Origin: Heliocidaris tuberculata | Lineage: Eukaryota; Echinodermata; Echinoidea; Camarodonta; Echinometridae | Length of the DNA: 64,000 nt | Assembly: GCA_025618425.1 (NCBI GenBank) | Contig: CM046845.1 | Coordinates: forward strand, 6,407,577-6,471,576 | Direction: 5' to 3' | Shown here: positions 51,291-63,528 of the stretch, one piece after another | How positions within the stretch are numbered: position 1 is the first letter of the stretch | Layout: every line of letters starts with the position of its first letter | Made by a program: the position numbers and the translations under genes | Notes under the pieces: generated by a model | The model's database searches: none | Told to the model about the DNA's origin: nothing | What the model saw: only the letters and a program-made list of their open reading frames with translations

Positions 51291-54200
51291 ATGGAAAAGC
51301 TTGAAACTGAATCATTTCACGAAAACGTATCTGCTATCTGCATGGTACATTATAAAAGATCATTACCAAGGAAAGGAAAACCAGAAAATGGACGTGAATG
51401 GACTCTGCTTGCTGCGGTGCTGCAGTCGAAATTCAGAGGTAAGAATAATTTTTAACAATGGTCCCGTATGTAGAAATATGTGTTAGTACAATAGTTTGCC
51501 GTGGGTTCGGTCAGCAACCACTCATGGGCCCTTGCCTAAGTAAGTATGTGGGACTGTGTCCAACATTCACTGTTGCAGCAGGCAAAAACAGACAACAAAA
51601 TTGCTCTAAGCAAGATTCAATTTTCTTAAATTTGCTAGATTACCTGATTCATGGACTCTTCCACTCTTACTGTGCCACAAATTAGGGGATTCAGAATTGA
51701 AAGTGAAATTTTAAATAATTATTTTCCTCTCCTGTATGAATGATCTAGCCTGGAAAAGGGCCTGCTGATACACACAATAGCTATTGAAGCCTATTCACCC
51801 ATAAAAGAGCTAGTCTGAGTACAAGGTTATCTTCAGATAAGCTTGTACATGTATAAGTGGTCAGCAACTATTAGTGTGCAGTTGTTGTTGATTAGTGTTT
51901 TATGGCAATCAGTCAATTTTGACTATTATTGTTGTTGTTGTTGATTGTTATTATATGGAAGTCAGTCAATTTGACTATTATCACTATCAACATTTTTTTT
52001 TAACAATCAGATTCAGGTAGTTCCACTTAGACATGTAATCTACAGGCTAAGTTATTGATGAGCAAACAATTCAGAGATTTTATATTTTATATTGTATCAA
52101 ATCAGAGATTTTAAATCAGATCATATCAGTGACTAGTGAGATAAAATATATGAGTTAATGTCTGTAGATATCATGCACTCACACTTATGCAAGGTTATTG
52201 TAGATAACCTCGCACCCCATATTTTCTTCTCATGACATGTATGAATGATCTAGACTGGACCACTCCTTGCAAATACACACAAAAACTATTGAGGCCTATT
52301 CACCTGTTAAAGCTGTTGTGGAGTACAAGGTTATCTTCAGATAAGTTTGTACATGTGTAAGTGCTTATACAGCTGAACTTAATTTTTTTCTCCCCAAATG
52401 ACAGGGTCTGAAAGAGACTTGAAGGTGGTGTCCATTGCAACTGGTTCAAAGTGCATCGGTGCATCAAAGATGAGCAAAGGAGGTATGGTAGAAAATTCAT
52501 CGTGAGTGAAAATCAGGAATATAATTCATTTTGAAATCCACGTAATCAGATTTGGAGACGGGCTTTTCCACATCGTCCAATTCGTGATTTGAAGAAGTTT
52601 GATTAATACAAAATGATTTTATCTCTTCCAAATAATTTTGATGAATGCCTTCAAATTTAAAAATTCAAAATGTGAAGTTTCACCCAACTAGAAAAATGTT
52701 CATGCTAAGATGAAAATGATTTGATTCAAAAATTCAAACAACATAGCAACAAGTAAATATTGTTACATGTAATTTATTAAGAGTTAAGTTATTAATTAAT
52801 TCGCACAAAATTGTTTTCTTGTCCCATCTACCACTCACAAAATAAAGGGGATATCTTGAATGACAGCCACGCTGAGGTTCTAGCAAGGAGAGGCTTCCTG
52901 AGGTAATCACAGTCTTTTAATGGCTAAATAAATTGAATGTATGAAAATGGGCAACACTATTCTGAAGAAAAGTAATGTTTCAAAAACTTTCATTATTTTA
53001 TTTTTAAAAATCTATTCTTCCCTCTCCTGCTCACACAATGAAGGTAATATAATGAATGACAGCCATGCTGAGGTTCTGGCAAGGGAGGTTTCTGAGCCTA
53101 GGTAAACAGAACCAAGTCCTACATTTTGCAGTTTTCACTTTAACTTTTGATTTATGATCCTAAAACTGTAGCACATGAGCAGAAAGATTTGCTACACAAC
53201 CTTTTTTATGTTGTTTGCATTACCAAATGTCTTTTTGTTGCCAAGTAGATTGGGAAGGAAATAAGGAAGGAATGACTTCCTCAAATTAGCAACTTACTGA
53301 CATATCAAAAGTCCTGGGTTTCCTTGGAATATTGGCCCTTTGATAACTTTTAGGTACAAAAGTATTTCCTTTCTAGATACATGAATTTCAATTGGAATAG
53401 TGTTTCAGTAGGGACATTAGTGTTTCTGGATCTGCACAGAGTTGCAGAAGAACAGCCATTGGCTGAAGCAAGTTTTTCTGTGTTGAAATAAAATCAAACG
53501 AAATACAATAAAATCAGTGTCGCCAATTTGAAAAAGACATGAAGTATTTTGTTGACCCTGTTTAGTCTGAACTGTAAAGAAAAAAATTCCAATCCAATGT
53601 ACATGTAGGTATCTTTACCATCAGCTGAGGTGTGCAATGACAGGAAGTCATGACAACAGCATCTTTGACCAACCAGAAGAAGATGGGAAATGCAAATTGA
53701 AGGATGGGGTGAGGTTCCACTTCTTCACGAGTCAGATTCCATGTAAGCCAATGTATCTGAATATATCTAAATATTGTAAGAATATATGAAAACATGTGTC
53801 AATTACCATATTGACACATATGTCAGACTCCATGTAAGCCAATGTATCTGAATATATCTAAATATTGTAAGAATATATGAAAACATGTGTCAATTACCAT
53901 ATTCTTTTAAAGGGTGACTAAATTAAAAAAATGATTGCCCATTTTTCGTAGGAAGGAGTCATCAGGAGCCAAAAAATATCTATCACACACTTTTTTATGC
54001 ATTCAGTCGTATTTCATAATCATTTGAAACGTACATTTTTGCTGATTTACACAGTCATAAGCCCCGCCCCTAAAAAAAACCCATCGAGCGACATCATGAT
54101 CACGTGATCTGTGACGTACGAGAAGTAAGGGAAAATATTCCACCAACCTATATACCGTGCGCGCCCGCAGGCCCCGGCAGGCCCAGCCCGGTGCCGAGCA

Positions 54201-57200
54201 TGACATTCACCGCATCGACCATTTGCATCGCATATTTTCGTGTGTTTAATTCCTCACAATAACTTTGATTTTGGGACACAATTTCATCAGTAATGCCAAA
54301 TCGGTGTATAGTTGCAGGCTGTAGCAAGACCCCTAGAGATGATGTAAGCCTATGTACATCATTTTCCTAAAGATGAAAATCTACAGAAATTGTGGGTCGC
54401 AACAGTATTCTCACGCGGGCAGAGTGGCAAGGGCCAAGCGAGTGGAGTACAATTTGCAGTGATCACTTTTCTTCTCCAGCAGCTGCAGCAGCTTCACCCG
54501 CGGCCCCTTCCCCCGCGACCCGTTCACCATGCCCAGGCGCGTCTTCTGCGAGGGGTTCAAACATAATGGTCGAATTCCCCTTGCCACTGCACTTGAGCTT
54601 CTTCTCTTTCGGTATCGATAAATCATCTGATAAATCAGGGTTCGTATCTGGCTCAAAAAAAGTCCTCCAAATCGGACTCGCGATCACTATCCATCTCTCT
54701 AAGTTACTCGAAGAATTCAGCCAAAAATCTAAGTCAGTACTACCGTATTACATGTAAAGCGAAGTAAAAAAAGGCGAGAGTGAAAACAAACCAAACAAAA
54801 GCGTTCACCAGTCGCTTAGTACGAGGGGGAACATAGTTGCCGTACTAAAGATGTGTAGTACACTGCACAGACGCATAAGACGGCTGTGTACGCGTTTAAG
54901 ACCAATGCAAAACTATCGTTCGGCAAGCTCAGATGGATGAGAACATTGTTCAAAGAAAAGTTGAAAAAACAAAACAAGAGCTGTATATTTGGGCAAAAGT
55001 GTTCACTGATCTTAAAGAAAATATATTGATAATGATTATTCACTCCTTAGGCTGTATTGATTAATTTCCCTTTTTCATAAATTGTCTGTTGAACAGAGGG
55101 GTCAAATACCGCATTGTGTGTACAATGTTACATTGCCGCAGCCTGTAGATCTTGTGCCTCTTACTCTTCATACGTCACTTGGGGGTGTGACGTCAATTAG
55201 CCAATCAGCTCACGAGTTTTAAGGAACGGTCCCCGAACCTCTACTTTTCCCCTTTTTCGCCAAAACGAGACATTATTTTGACAATCAATTGCCAGATTCG
55301 TGATTTGAATGCAAAAATACATGGAAACAGCACCCTTTTTTTCTCTAATTTAGTCACCCTTTAAAGCTCGGAAATTTAACAAGTTATATGGGGCTTTCAT
55401 GATGTGTACATTGATCAGAGATTTTAAAATATGCTGCTTGGTGTATTTTGTGAGACTACAAAAAAGAAAAACAAGGGAAATTATTTCAAAACTTATGTTT
55501 GGAGAGATCTCCATATTTGAAAGCTGTTGAGAAAAAAGATGTTATGTAGAAGTAGATTTTTTTTTTGGTTTTACATCAGTTTAATATATGATGCATTTAT
55601 TCATTCAATATCGCCTTTTTGAGCTTCTTACTCTCTTTGTGTCTAACTATATTTCTACATCCTCAAGTCTCCCCCTATCACTCTCTGTCTCTCTATTTCT
55701 GTCTGTCTATCTCTGTTTATTTTTTTCAACCTTTCTCTTGCGCTTTTTTTCTATCTTTTTCTTTCTCTCTCATTCTCTCACTTTCTCTCCAAATCTTTTT
55801 ACTCTCATTTTCCCTTACTATCAACATACTGTTGCATGTGTGTAATATTTTCTTTCATATTACCATGAAGCTGTAAATGCAAAGATAATCCATCTTTCTT
55901 TCTTTTGTTTTTTGCAGGTGGTGATGCATCGATCTTCCCTAAAATTGAGCTAGGATCTACAGATATGAGACCAACTTCACAGCATGATATTGGACAAAAC
56001 CATCAAAGCTGCATCAGTCTCGATAATCAATCCAATGGTAGTTTGAGCAAGAGGAATACAGAAGAAGATGAATCAAATGATTCCACTCTACCAGTTGCAC
56101 AGAAAATGAGATTGGATGCTAGTTGCCCTTGTAGGACAAACAGAACACCACATCTGGATTGTGAAGGAGAGGTACCCGTGTCCAATTGTAACCAGGATTG
56201 TCCCCAAACTCAGAACCATATTCAGAGACCAGAGTGTTGTTATCATGACCAACATGTAGAGAGTTGTATATCCTCCTTTGTTGATGATCATCAACCTGTA
56301 GTTAAGTCATCAACAAGTGCTGTGCAGGACCACGTGATTAGACTTGGTTTTATTAGCAAGACTAAAGATGTGCTGTCTAGCTCACCTAGTGAAAGTGGTA
56401 TGCAAGGTAATCAGGAATCATGTGATGACCAGAGCAGCCGTGTAGGATATGTGGAACCTCCAATGCCTTGTGACACCTTGAACAGTCCACAAGATCAGAG
56501 TTGTCATATACCTGGTAGCAAGACAGGGAGTGTTCCTTCCACTAAAAGTGCCTGTGAGGAAGCGTCTTCTGACTATGACCATACCAGATCCATGGATGCC
56601 TTCAATCTGAAAAGTGCAATACCACCGATGAGAGACATTTACAGAACAGGGGCCAAGCCAACACCAAATGGGCCACAGGACCAACTAGCAGAGGGCGAGG
56701 ACTACCACACTGTGGGACTATTACGCATCAAACCCGGCCGTGGGGACAGAACCATGTCAATGTCTTGCAGTGATAAGATGGCCAAATGGAATATTTTGGG
56801 ACTTCAGGGGGCTCTGCTATCTCATTTCATCTCAGAACCTGTCTACTTATCCTCTATTACCATTGGAAAGTAAGTTTATAATGTTCATTGTTGGGTGTTG
56901 TTGTTACTGAGATAGGATCTTGTATTCACATTTATGTTTTTCATGAGAACAGGAATTTAGCATAAAAATGACAACAATAATGGAATATGAACTGAAACAC
57001 TATTTGTTTTATTTTGAGAAAGAGTGATTATTGATATAAGTGATGTGTAATTGATGACTTCTGACTTTTGTTGTGTAGTGTAAAGTCCTTAGCCATGGCA
57101 TCTGTAATTTTGGAAGTGCTGTCACTTTTGAACATGGTGATCAGAAGCTTCCTATTGTGTACATTGTATTCTATATTTTAATCCATTTTTTACCTGTCAG

Positions 57201-59211
57201 CATGGTTGTTCCTTAACTTGCCTATATCAACTGTACACTATTGAAAATATATTGTGTAATCTTGCTAAAAGCGTAAGAATCATTTTTTTTTTTTGTTCAC
57301 CTTAATATCCGAGATAACTTCCATTTGTCTCCACACATATACAGCATAATGTATTGTCATGATTGGTTGCCTTTATTCTGCTCCTATCAAATTCTTTCTG
57401 CATGCAGGTGTCCATATAGCAGTGAGGCCATGCATCGAGCAATCACTGGAAGAGTGAAGTCTGTGTGCAATCTTCCACCTGGTTACCATGTTAAGACACC
57501 GATAGTGATGCAGTCCAACATCATCTTTCCAGACTCCAAGGAGGAGGTAGAGAGGAGGAGGGATCCAAGCAAAGGCAAGATGACACCAGCTGGAGCAGGT
57601 AAAGGGACTGTTCATTTTGTTGGGTTTATGGAAATAGGGGTGAACTACAGGATCTTAAAGTAGTGCAGTGCAGATGTTATGTATCTGCAATTAGAATCAC
57701 TCAAGGACAGTGGGGTAGTATGGGCCTAGACCGAGGGGGTACTGACAGGTGTGGGGGGGGGGGGCATTGGTTTTAATCGCTGGATGAAATACAAATTAGC
57801 AAGGCCAATAACTAGGGGGAAGGTTCGGGAGGGGTTCATAGCTTCTCTTCTTTACATTGCCTTCCTCCTCTCTCCCATTTTTGTCTTTTCTTCTCTTTTC
57901 TTTCTTTAAATTTTTGTCTCCATTTATTGGGGGCATGTGCCCCCTGTGTGGTTTATGATGTGGGTTCTCAAGTTCATTCCAGTGATTAACTCTTAAATAA
58001 GTACGAGACAAAAATATTCAGTCTGTCTCTTTTAAAGCTACTGTAAAACCAGAAACTTTCGCGACAAAACTTTCATGAATCGTTATTTACAGCCAATTTT
58101 GCAGGAAGATACTTTCGCGAATTGCAATAATTTTAATGTTGTTTCAATCATGATTTGAATTATTTGGCGGCATGAAACTTTCGCGAATCTCGACCACTCG
58201 TGAAATTCGCGAAAGTTTCTTGCACGCGAAAATTTCTGGTTTTACGGTATATATATTTAATATCAAACATTTCTTAACTTTTGAATATTGTCCAGCCATC
58301 ATTTGGAGTGATGTACCGGACCAGCCCATTGATGTGACAGCCAATGGGAAGAGACAAGGAACCACAGCTAAGAGATGGAATGAACCTCAGTCAAGGTATA
58401 TCTCTTTCTTTGCATTGAATGTCAATTGCTAAGATTTTGCCAAACAATGACATATAGATTGCGGTTATGGTTTTACAGAACCAAAATCCTAGATTCTTTT
58501 TAAAAATCAGATATGCTTGCTGTTAAATGTATATTTTAGAATATATCACTGTCAGAAAGTTTTGATAGGCACCATATATTGTTGTTGTTGTTTATTTTTT
58601 ATCACCCGAAATATATTACCAACAGACTTATTAAATATTGACATTCATGAAGAACAAATGAGAAACTTTCATGACTGGACTTTCTTGAATTTTATTCTCT
58701 CTTTTGTTTTTGGACATAGAGAAGCCACTGTCTTTTTTAAAGCTGCAATTCTTTCTGATGTTTTTGTAATGTGGGCTGCATATCCTAAGCTTTCTATTTC
58801 CTACAAAACAATTTTGTACTCCAAAATATTATGAAATCACTAACTTTTATGAGATGGAATCCAATTCTTTTACATTGCATCAATATTTTTTTTAAAAGAA
58901 TCAAATTTACTAGGAATGATGACATTGAATATTACCATGCTATTGAATGAAATAGTTTGATCTTCATCATATCCTTTTTGTCCCACAGGAGCAAAAATTG
59001 CCGATGCGAGTTCTTTCATCTCTTCAAGAAGCTTCTAAGAGATGTAGACAAGGACAAGTTACCACAGACACTGCAATATCACAATGTACTGAAGACATAC
59101 CGCGAATACAAGATGGCTGCCAGTCATTACCAGAAAGCTTGGATACAACTATTGAAGGTTTTCAGCTCATGGGTCAGAAAACCTGTTGAATTCTCTCAAT
59201 TCCACTGCTGA
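51291..59211 (+). CDS. ADAT1: tRNA-specific adenosine deaminase 1, 8 coding exons, complete
   Basis: Exons: 51291-51438, 52405-52482, 52848-52902, 53609-53742, 55918-56869, 57408-57598, 58296-58395, 58989-59211. Phases agree throughout; 1881 nt, 626 residues, TGA stop. ADAT1 deaminates A37 to inosine in eukaryotic tRNA-Ala. The zinc and proton-shuttle residues are visible: NDSHAEV (His83, Glu85), IPCGDAS (Cys139) and [12 protein letters not shown] (Cys422). Further conserved blocks are [10 protein letters not shown] near 35-43, [14 protein letters not shown] just before Cys422, [11 protein letters not shown], and a C-terminal helical end finishing in [15 protein letters not shown]. No double-stranded-RNA-binding domain is present, as expected for ADAT1 and unlike ADAR. 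Large exon 5 carries a Ser/Asp/Gln-rich insert (roughly 145-380), which explains most of the excess over the human protein of about 502 residues. The start was chosen because ATG 51291 opens the frame that reaches [10 protein letters not shown], aligning with the human N terminus. Confidence 0.95.
53044..53101 (+). other. ADAT1: Duplicate of ADAT1 exon 3 (alternative or relic exon)
   Basis: This 58-nt segment in intron 3 is a diverged copy of exon 3 (52848-52902). It has an AG acceptor (53042-53043), a GTAAAC donor, and the same entry phase 1 and exit phase 2. Read in that phase it encodes [19 protein letters not shown], keeping the zinc His and catalytic Glu. A one-base deletion after LAR changes the rest. 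A donor site 4 bases further on restores the exit phase. The preceding pyrimidine tract is also duplicated. It could be a mutually exclusive exon or a dead copy; only transcripts can tell. Exon 3 at 52848 matches ADAT1 better (GDIL start, ARRGFLR end) and is taken as the main one. Confidence 0.75.
53731..53905. repeat. 91-bp tandem duplication spanning ADAT1 exon 4 end
   Basis: GTCAGATTCCATGTAAGCC at 53731 recurs as GTCAGACTCCATGTAAGCC at 53822, followed by the same 70 bp. The duplication copies the last 12 exon bases and the 5' splice site of exon 4, so a second donor lies 91 bp downstream. Confidence 0.9.
53906..55365. mobile_element. DNA transposon with inverted ends and a broken THAP gene, in ADAT1 intron 4
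   Basis: The ends are inverted copies of TTTAAAGGGTGACTAAATTA, about 20 bp. Inside, on the plus strand, ATG at 54293 starts [17 protein letters not shown]. Other frames then give [12 protein letters not shown] and [20 protein letters not shown]. Together these show the C-x4-C ... C-x2-H zinc-finger layout of a THAP domain, interrupted by at least two frameshifts. THAP domains are the DNA-binding part of P-element transposases and of many host proteins. The rest of the interior has no clear transposase. I infer a decayed non-autonomous transposon or a captured THAP gene. Confidence 0.7.
54293..54480 (+). pseudogene. THAP-type zinc finger relic
   Basis: First frame gives CIVAGC after MPNR; second frame gives [16 protein letters not shown]; third frame gives [19 protein letters not shown]. 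The order and spacing fit one THAP domain of about 65 residues. The frame changes and the stop after SLCTSFS make a direct product impossible unless very short introns are removed. The following residues (Ala/Pro/Ser-rich, to about 54757) could be the linker of the former protein. Confidence 0.65.
57706..57955. repeat. Dispersed repeat, copy 2 (ADAT1 intron 6)
   Basis: Homologous to 37672-37940 across the pyrimidine-rich middle and the GGGGGCATGTGCCCCCTGTG end. Confidence 0.8.
58039..58250. mobile_element. TACTGTAAAACCAG MITE in ADAT1 intron 6
   Basis: Ends TACTGTAAAACCAGAAA and the inverse, TTTCTGGTTTTACGGTA. The interior repeats CTTTCGCGA and its inverse several times. The right end is only about 45 bp from the exon 7 acceptor, so it may supply branch-point sequence. 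Confidence 0.85.
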
Positions 59212-59741
59212 AAGGTACTCTAGGAACTCTCGTAATGATGAAACATATTTTCTCAAAATGAAACAAAATATAGGCTACACTAAATAGTAAAGACTGGAAT
59301 GAACTGAATGATGTCAGCAGACAATTATAGCTCAACAATAATCTTCACCATGACCCTATCATTGGAACTTTTTGAATATTTTGTTTTGGTTATATTCTGT
59401 ATATGTGATTTTCAGCAGGTTTCTCAACTTGGGTTTCATTTTTGTTCGTCCAAAAACTATAGGTATGTACTGTATTATAAGCTGTTCATAATGACTTATA
59501 GCTATTTAAAAAAAGAATAATCTTTCCATTTTCAGAACTCAACATTACCTTATCCTTCATCTTCTGTGATAATTTACAATGGAAAGAAGAAAGAAATTTT
59601 CTAAGGGACTAACTCCTTTTGAGCTGTAAGTGAAGAGTCTTCTCTTTTCCACTGTATGCTGATGGCTGTGACACAAATGGGCACTCAGGATGAACTCAAA
59701 AGGCTTGTATTCACATTCAGTCCAGGCATACTTTTGTTACG

Positions 59742-60335
59742 TTAAAGGGAAATCCAACCTTAATAGCAAGTTGCTTTGAAAGAAAGAGGAAAAAATCAGA
59801 GAAGCAGATTGGTGAAAGTTTGAATCAAATCGGACAAGTAATAAGAAAGTTATGAATTTTTGAAAGTTGTAATCACTATGCATATGGGAATTTCAAATTG
59901 GCCGAATAGGTAATATCACTGTGATGTAGCTGTGGACAACTCCCCCATTCGCTCTAACACACAAAATGACTAAAATGTCACTTTTTTTCAAAATGCATAA
60001 CTCAGTAGGATCTTTTCGTTCATGAAGACCTATAACAATATGCTATCTCTAATATATTTTGAGTACAGCCCCGAGGGTAAAAGCGCCTCGAAGAAAACCG
60101 CAAATTAATGATATTTTTGTGTACGACAAATGAGAGAGTTGTCCACAAAAATGTCACAATTGACTCACCAAATTGCCAATTTGAGATTCGCATAGATGTA
60201 GTGATCTCATTTTTCAAACATCCATAACTTTCTTAGTCCTTGTCCGATTTCTTTCAAACTTTCACCATCATGTTTTTCTTATTTTTCTGCTTTCACACAA
60301 ATCATCTTATTACCAAGGTTGGATTGCCCTTTAAG
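59742..60335. mobile_element. Foldback element with about 200-bp inverted arms, copy 2
   Basis: Ends are TTAAAGGGAAATCCAACCTT and the near-perfect inverse. The arms share blocks such as ATCGGACAAGTAATAAGAAA with the inverse of the right arm and with the 13.7-kb element. It lies just downstream of ADAT1. Confidence 0.8.
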
Positions 60336-60511
60336 CTAGAAACATACCATGAAGCCATAGAGTAGGTAAAAATTCCTTTACTACCTTGAATATGCTTAAT
60401 ATTACCAAAACTCATTATGTATGGCGAATTGCAACTTTAAATGCACCACTATCACTAACATTTCGCCCTTTGCGTTTCAGCATGTCCTTTTCTGCCACTC
60501 CATTTTGCTAC

Positions 60512-60927
60512 AGGCCACCGCACACCTTACGATCGGTCTGCGATCCGAGTTCAGAAGAAAATGTAATATCATTTGACAAATCATTTAAAAATGAAAAATA
60601 TTTTTGATTGAGGGTCTGAATAGACATACAGATAGTAAAATCGATAATATGGCCTTTGCCGAGTTTTCTAGTCGGTGGAATGGCCAAATTGGCTCCAAGT
60701 TGCAGTGACGTCACAAAAATCGTAAGACTGCCTACGATTTGAAACTAATTTTGCCCCTTATTCCCTGTAGAAAGCTGACAGCTCACCCAAACCCTATGTT
60801 TAGTATTCATATTACTTTTCAGAACCTGAATAGGGTAGATTTCATTTGTTAAAGGCCAGTATTTAATGCCATAGCGATTTATTTCACAAATCGGATCGCA
60901 GACCGATCGTAAGGTGTGCGGAGGCCT
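60512..60927. mobile_element. GGCCACCGCACACC MITE, copy 2 (inverted)
   Basis: Reverse complement of the 19.9-kb element over its whole length with only scattered differences. The close match suggests recent activity of the family. Confidence 0.92.
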
Positions 60928-62945
60928 CAAGCTACCTACATGTAATTACACCACATTTCTTCTACTGAAAGCCAGAGGGACATTGTTACCTATACCTTTA
61001 CATGGGGTTAAAGAGAAGGTTGAGTTCTGGGAAAGGTGAAAAGGATTTTTCCTCAAATGCCCTCATATTCGAAATATGAGAAATAGCTGAAATGTTTGGG
61101 CCGAACATTCATCCACATTGTGTGTGCAGTCCCATATACCCATTTTTGTATCCATCGCATGTGCTTTTCAGCGAGAATGGGTCAACGTCTTATCGTTTTG
61201 ATGATTCCAGAACCTCACAGTACACACTAATTCTTTGGTAAACATGATCAACCTTTCCCAATTGCTTTGAGACCGTTTCTTTCAAAATGTAATCGCATGA
61301 CCAGAACTCAGCTTTATCTTCAATACTTGGAATGGTGTTGGGCCACCTGAAACTGTAAGACTGATGGCCTGGCTGGCCACCGTTAAAATAGAATGTACGA
61401 TACAAATATAAAATATAAATGTAGCATCCGGGCTACCTGAGAATCCATTTGGCCACCTGGATCTCATGCTCAGGTGGCCCTGCTGGCCATCTTAACTCTT
61501 TCACTGCCGATGTCACGGATATGTGACAGATAGACTTGTCATTTTCATTCACCACTTGCTCGACCACATGGAAAGGTATATGGTGGTCAATGTATATCAA
61601 AATTTTGAGCATAAATCAAGCATTAATAATAATAATAATAATAAATTCCATTTATAAAGCGCCTTTTTATCAGATACAAAGCGCATGTAACAGATAAACA
61701 AAGAAGACAGTATCATATGAATATCATTACGTAAGTACAAACAAAGAGAACTATTAAGAAAAAAAAGAAGACAATTAGAAGAGGTGTGTTTTCAGACACT
61801 TCTTAAATGATGTGAGAGTTTGACAATTCTTTAATGCAGAAGGCAGAAGGCATTCTAAATATATGATTATAATTATATGCTACCATAGAAATTTTCAGGG
61901 AAAATAGCAGATTTTAAAAAAGATATTACCTTATTTCAACATTAAACAATACTAAACAAATGAGAAACCAAATATAATGGACAAAAAAAAAACTTATAGG
62001 TAATTTTCAATAATTCTTATGCATTAAGTTGGGTAGAGTAATAATGTTTGGTATCATACGAAATGGTAATAAATTTCCTATAATGTTTGGTATCATACGA
62101 AATGGTAATAAATTTCCTATAAGTTTTGTACACAATATTTTGTGAAATAATAGTTAATGAAGTGCAGCCATTTGAAAAGTAAGCATTGATCACATTTTGG
62201 TAAAATCTTGAAGAGAGCTAAACCCCTTGGCACAGTAAGAGTTAAAAAAGAGTTGCGGGCAAGCCCTGTGTTAATGCCTTCTGGCATTGATTTCTTCATT
62301 GCAGTGAGTGATAAAAGAAACTACTATTATCTACCATGATAGGCTTCTGGAATATAATTTTGTAATAATATGATATTTGTATTGACATGTATGTGAGTCT
62401 CTCAAAAGAATTTGTCACATATACTGTGACTGTAGAATTTTTTATTGAATTGAAGTAAATGAAATTCATTGATATCTCTATGAGTGTGTTTAATTCATGG
62501 TGTCTGTTTTTTTGATGCTCATATGAAATTGGCATTTTAAGTGCCAACATTACTTTTATTAAAAAGGGGTTGTATCTTTCATGTTAAGGAAAACGATGTT
62601 AATTGATATAACAAATTAAAATTGCGGAATAAACACTTATCATTGGTGCTTTTAATAGCAATTTGTTATGACAGGTAACATCGTTTTACTAACACATTTG
62701 TCTGATAATGATAACTGTACTTATAAATCATTGCCAAATTGCTCAAGTGTTGTTTATGTGGAAAATGAATAGAATATTATATTTGTGGTACATGTAGGTC
62801 AGACTTCTCCAATATATGGTAATGAGCCTCCCTCGCCGATTTTATTGTCGGGGTGGAATCGCTCGGCCACCTTTATTTTCAGGACAGACCTCACCAATAT
62901 TTCTGAGAGCCAATCATTTTTGTTCCTTTGAGGTGACGTCAGTTA
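60928..62945. other. No gene seen
   Basis: AT-rich. An (ATA)n tract at 61626-61645 is followed by TTTATAAAGCGCCTTTT, a word resembling conserved 3' tails of LINE/SINE elements; the body of such an element was not delimited. Confidence 0.5.
62042..62120. repeat. 39-bp tandem duplication
   Basis: TAATGTTTGGTATCATACGA and the following bases occur twice, 39 apart, without change. Confidence 0.95.
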
Positions 62946-63086
62946 AGGGGGGCGTTTCATGAAGTGTCTTGTCGGTGATTTTTACTGACTAATTTGCTCT
63001 CAGCCAATCAGATGCAATGATTTCAGTAGCTTATAACAGTTATTGCAACTTGTCATTGATGACAAGTTTTATGAAAGAGGGCCCAG
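62946..63086. mobile_element. Short MITE, copy 2
   Basis: Same middle (CTCTCAGCCAATCAGATGCA) and ends (GGGCGTTTCATGAAGTGTCT) as the 35.3-kb copy, but the right arm is more diverged. Confidence 0.85.
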
Positions 63087-63112
63087 AAGAATCATGTAGG
63101 TCACATTTGTCA

Positions 63113-63528
63113 TTAACCCTTTCGAGAAAATTGACCACATTTTGTGGTTTGTCTCAGTAACTTTTTATTCAGAGCTCTAAAAATATACCAGATGAATAAG
63201 TAGAAAGAGCAAAATTTGCTGCACAAATTATGTCGATTTTTGTTGCATGACCATATTGCATTTGATGCCAGGTATTATAAAAACGATAATAAACTTTACC
63301 ATCCTTAAATTGGCAACACATTGAGAGGTTCAAAATCATTGTTTTTTTTATAAAAATTGGCAATTTTTTCAACTTTTTGGCAACTTTTGTAATCATGTAT
63401 GTTGTTTTCAAAGACATTACAATTTATTAGAACCTTGTAGCACTAAAAGAGAAATAGTATTGTTGCCAATTTGAAGAACAAAATGTGATCAATTTAGCCC
63501 ATAATGATTCCTGTCCTGAAAGGGTTAA
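63113..63528. mobile_element. TTAACCCTTTC MITE, copy 2
   Basis: Same family and orientation as the 10.4-kb copy, sharing end motifs and long interior blocks. Its right part is the founder of the tandem array that follows. Confidence 0.85.

Noticed and set aside
55588..55876. Ser/Leu/Phe-rich open frames resembling a membrane protein
   Set aside because: Pyrimidine-rich intron 4 tract before the exon 5 acceptor of ADAT1.
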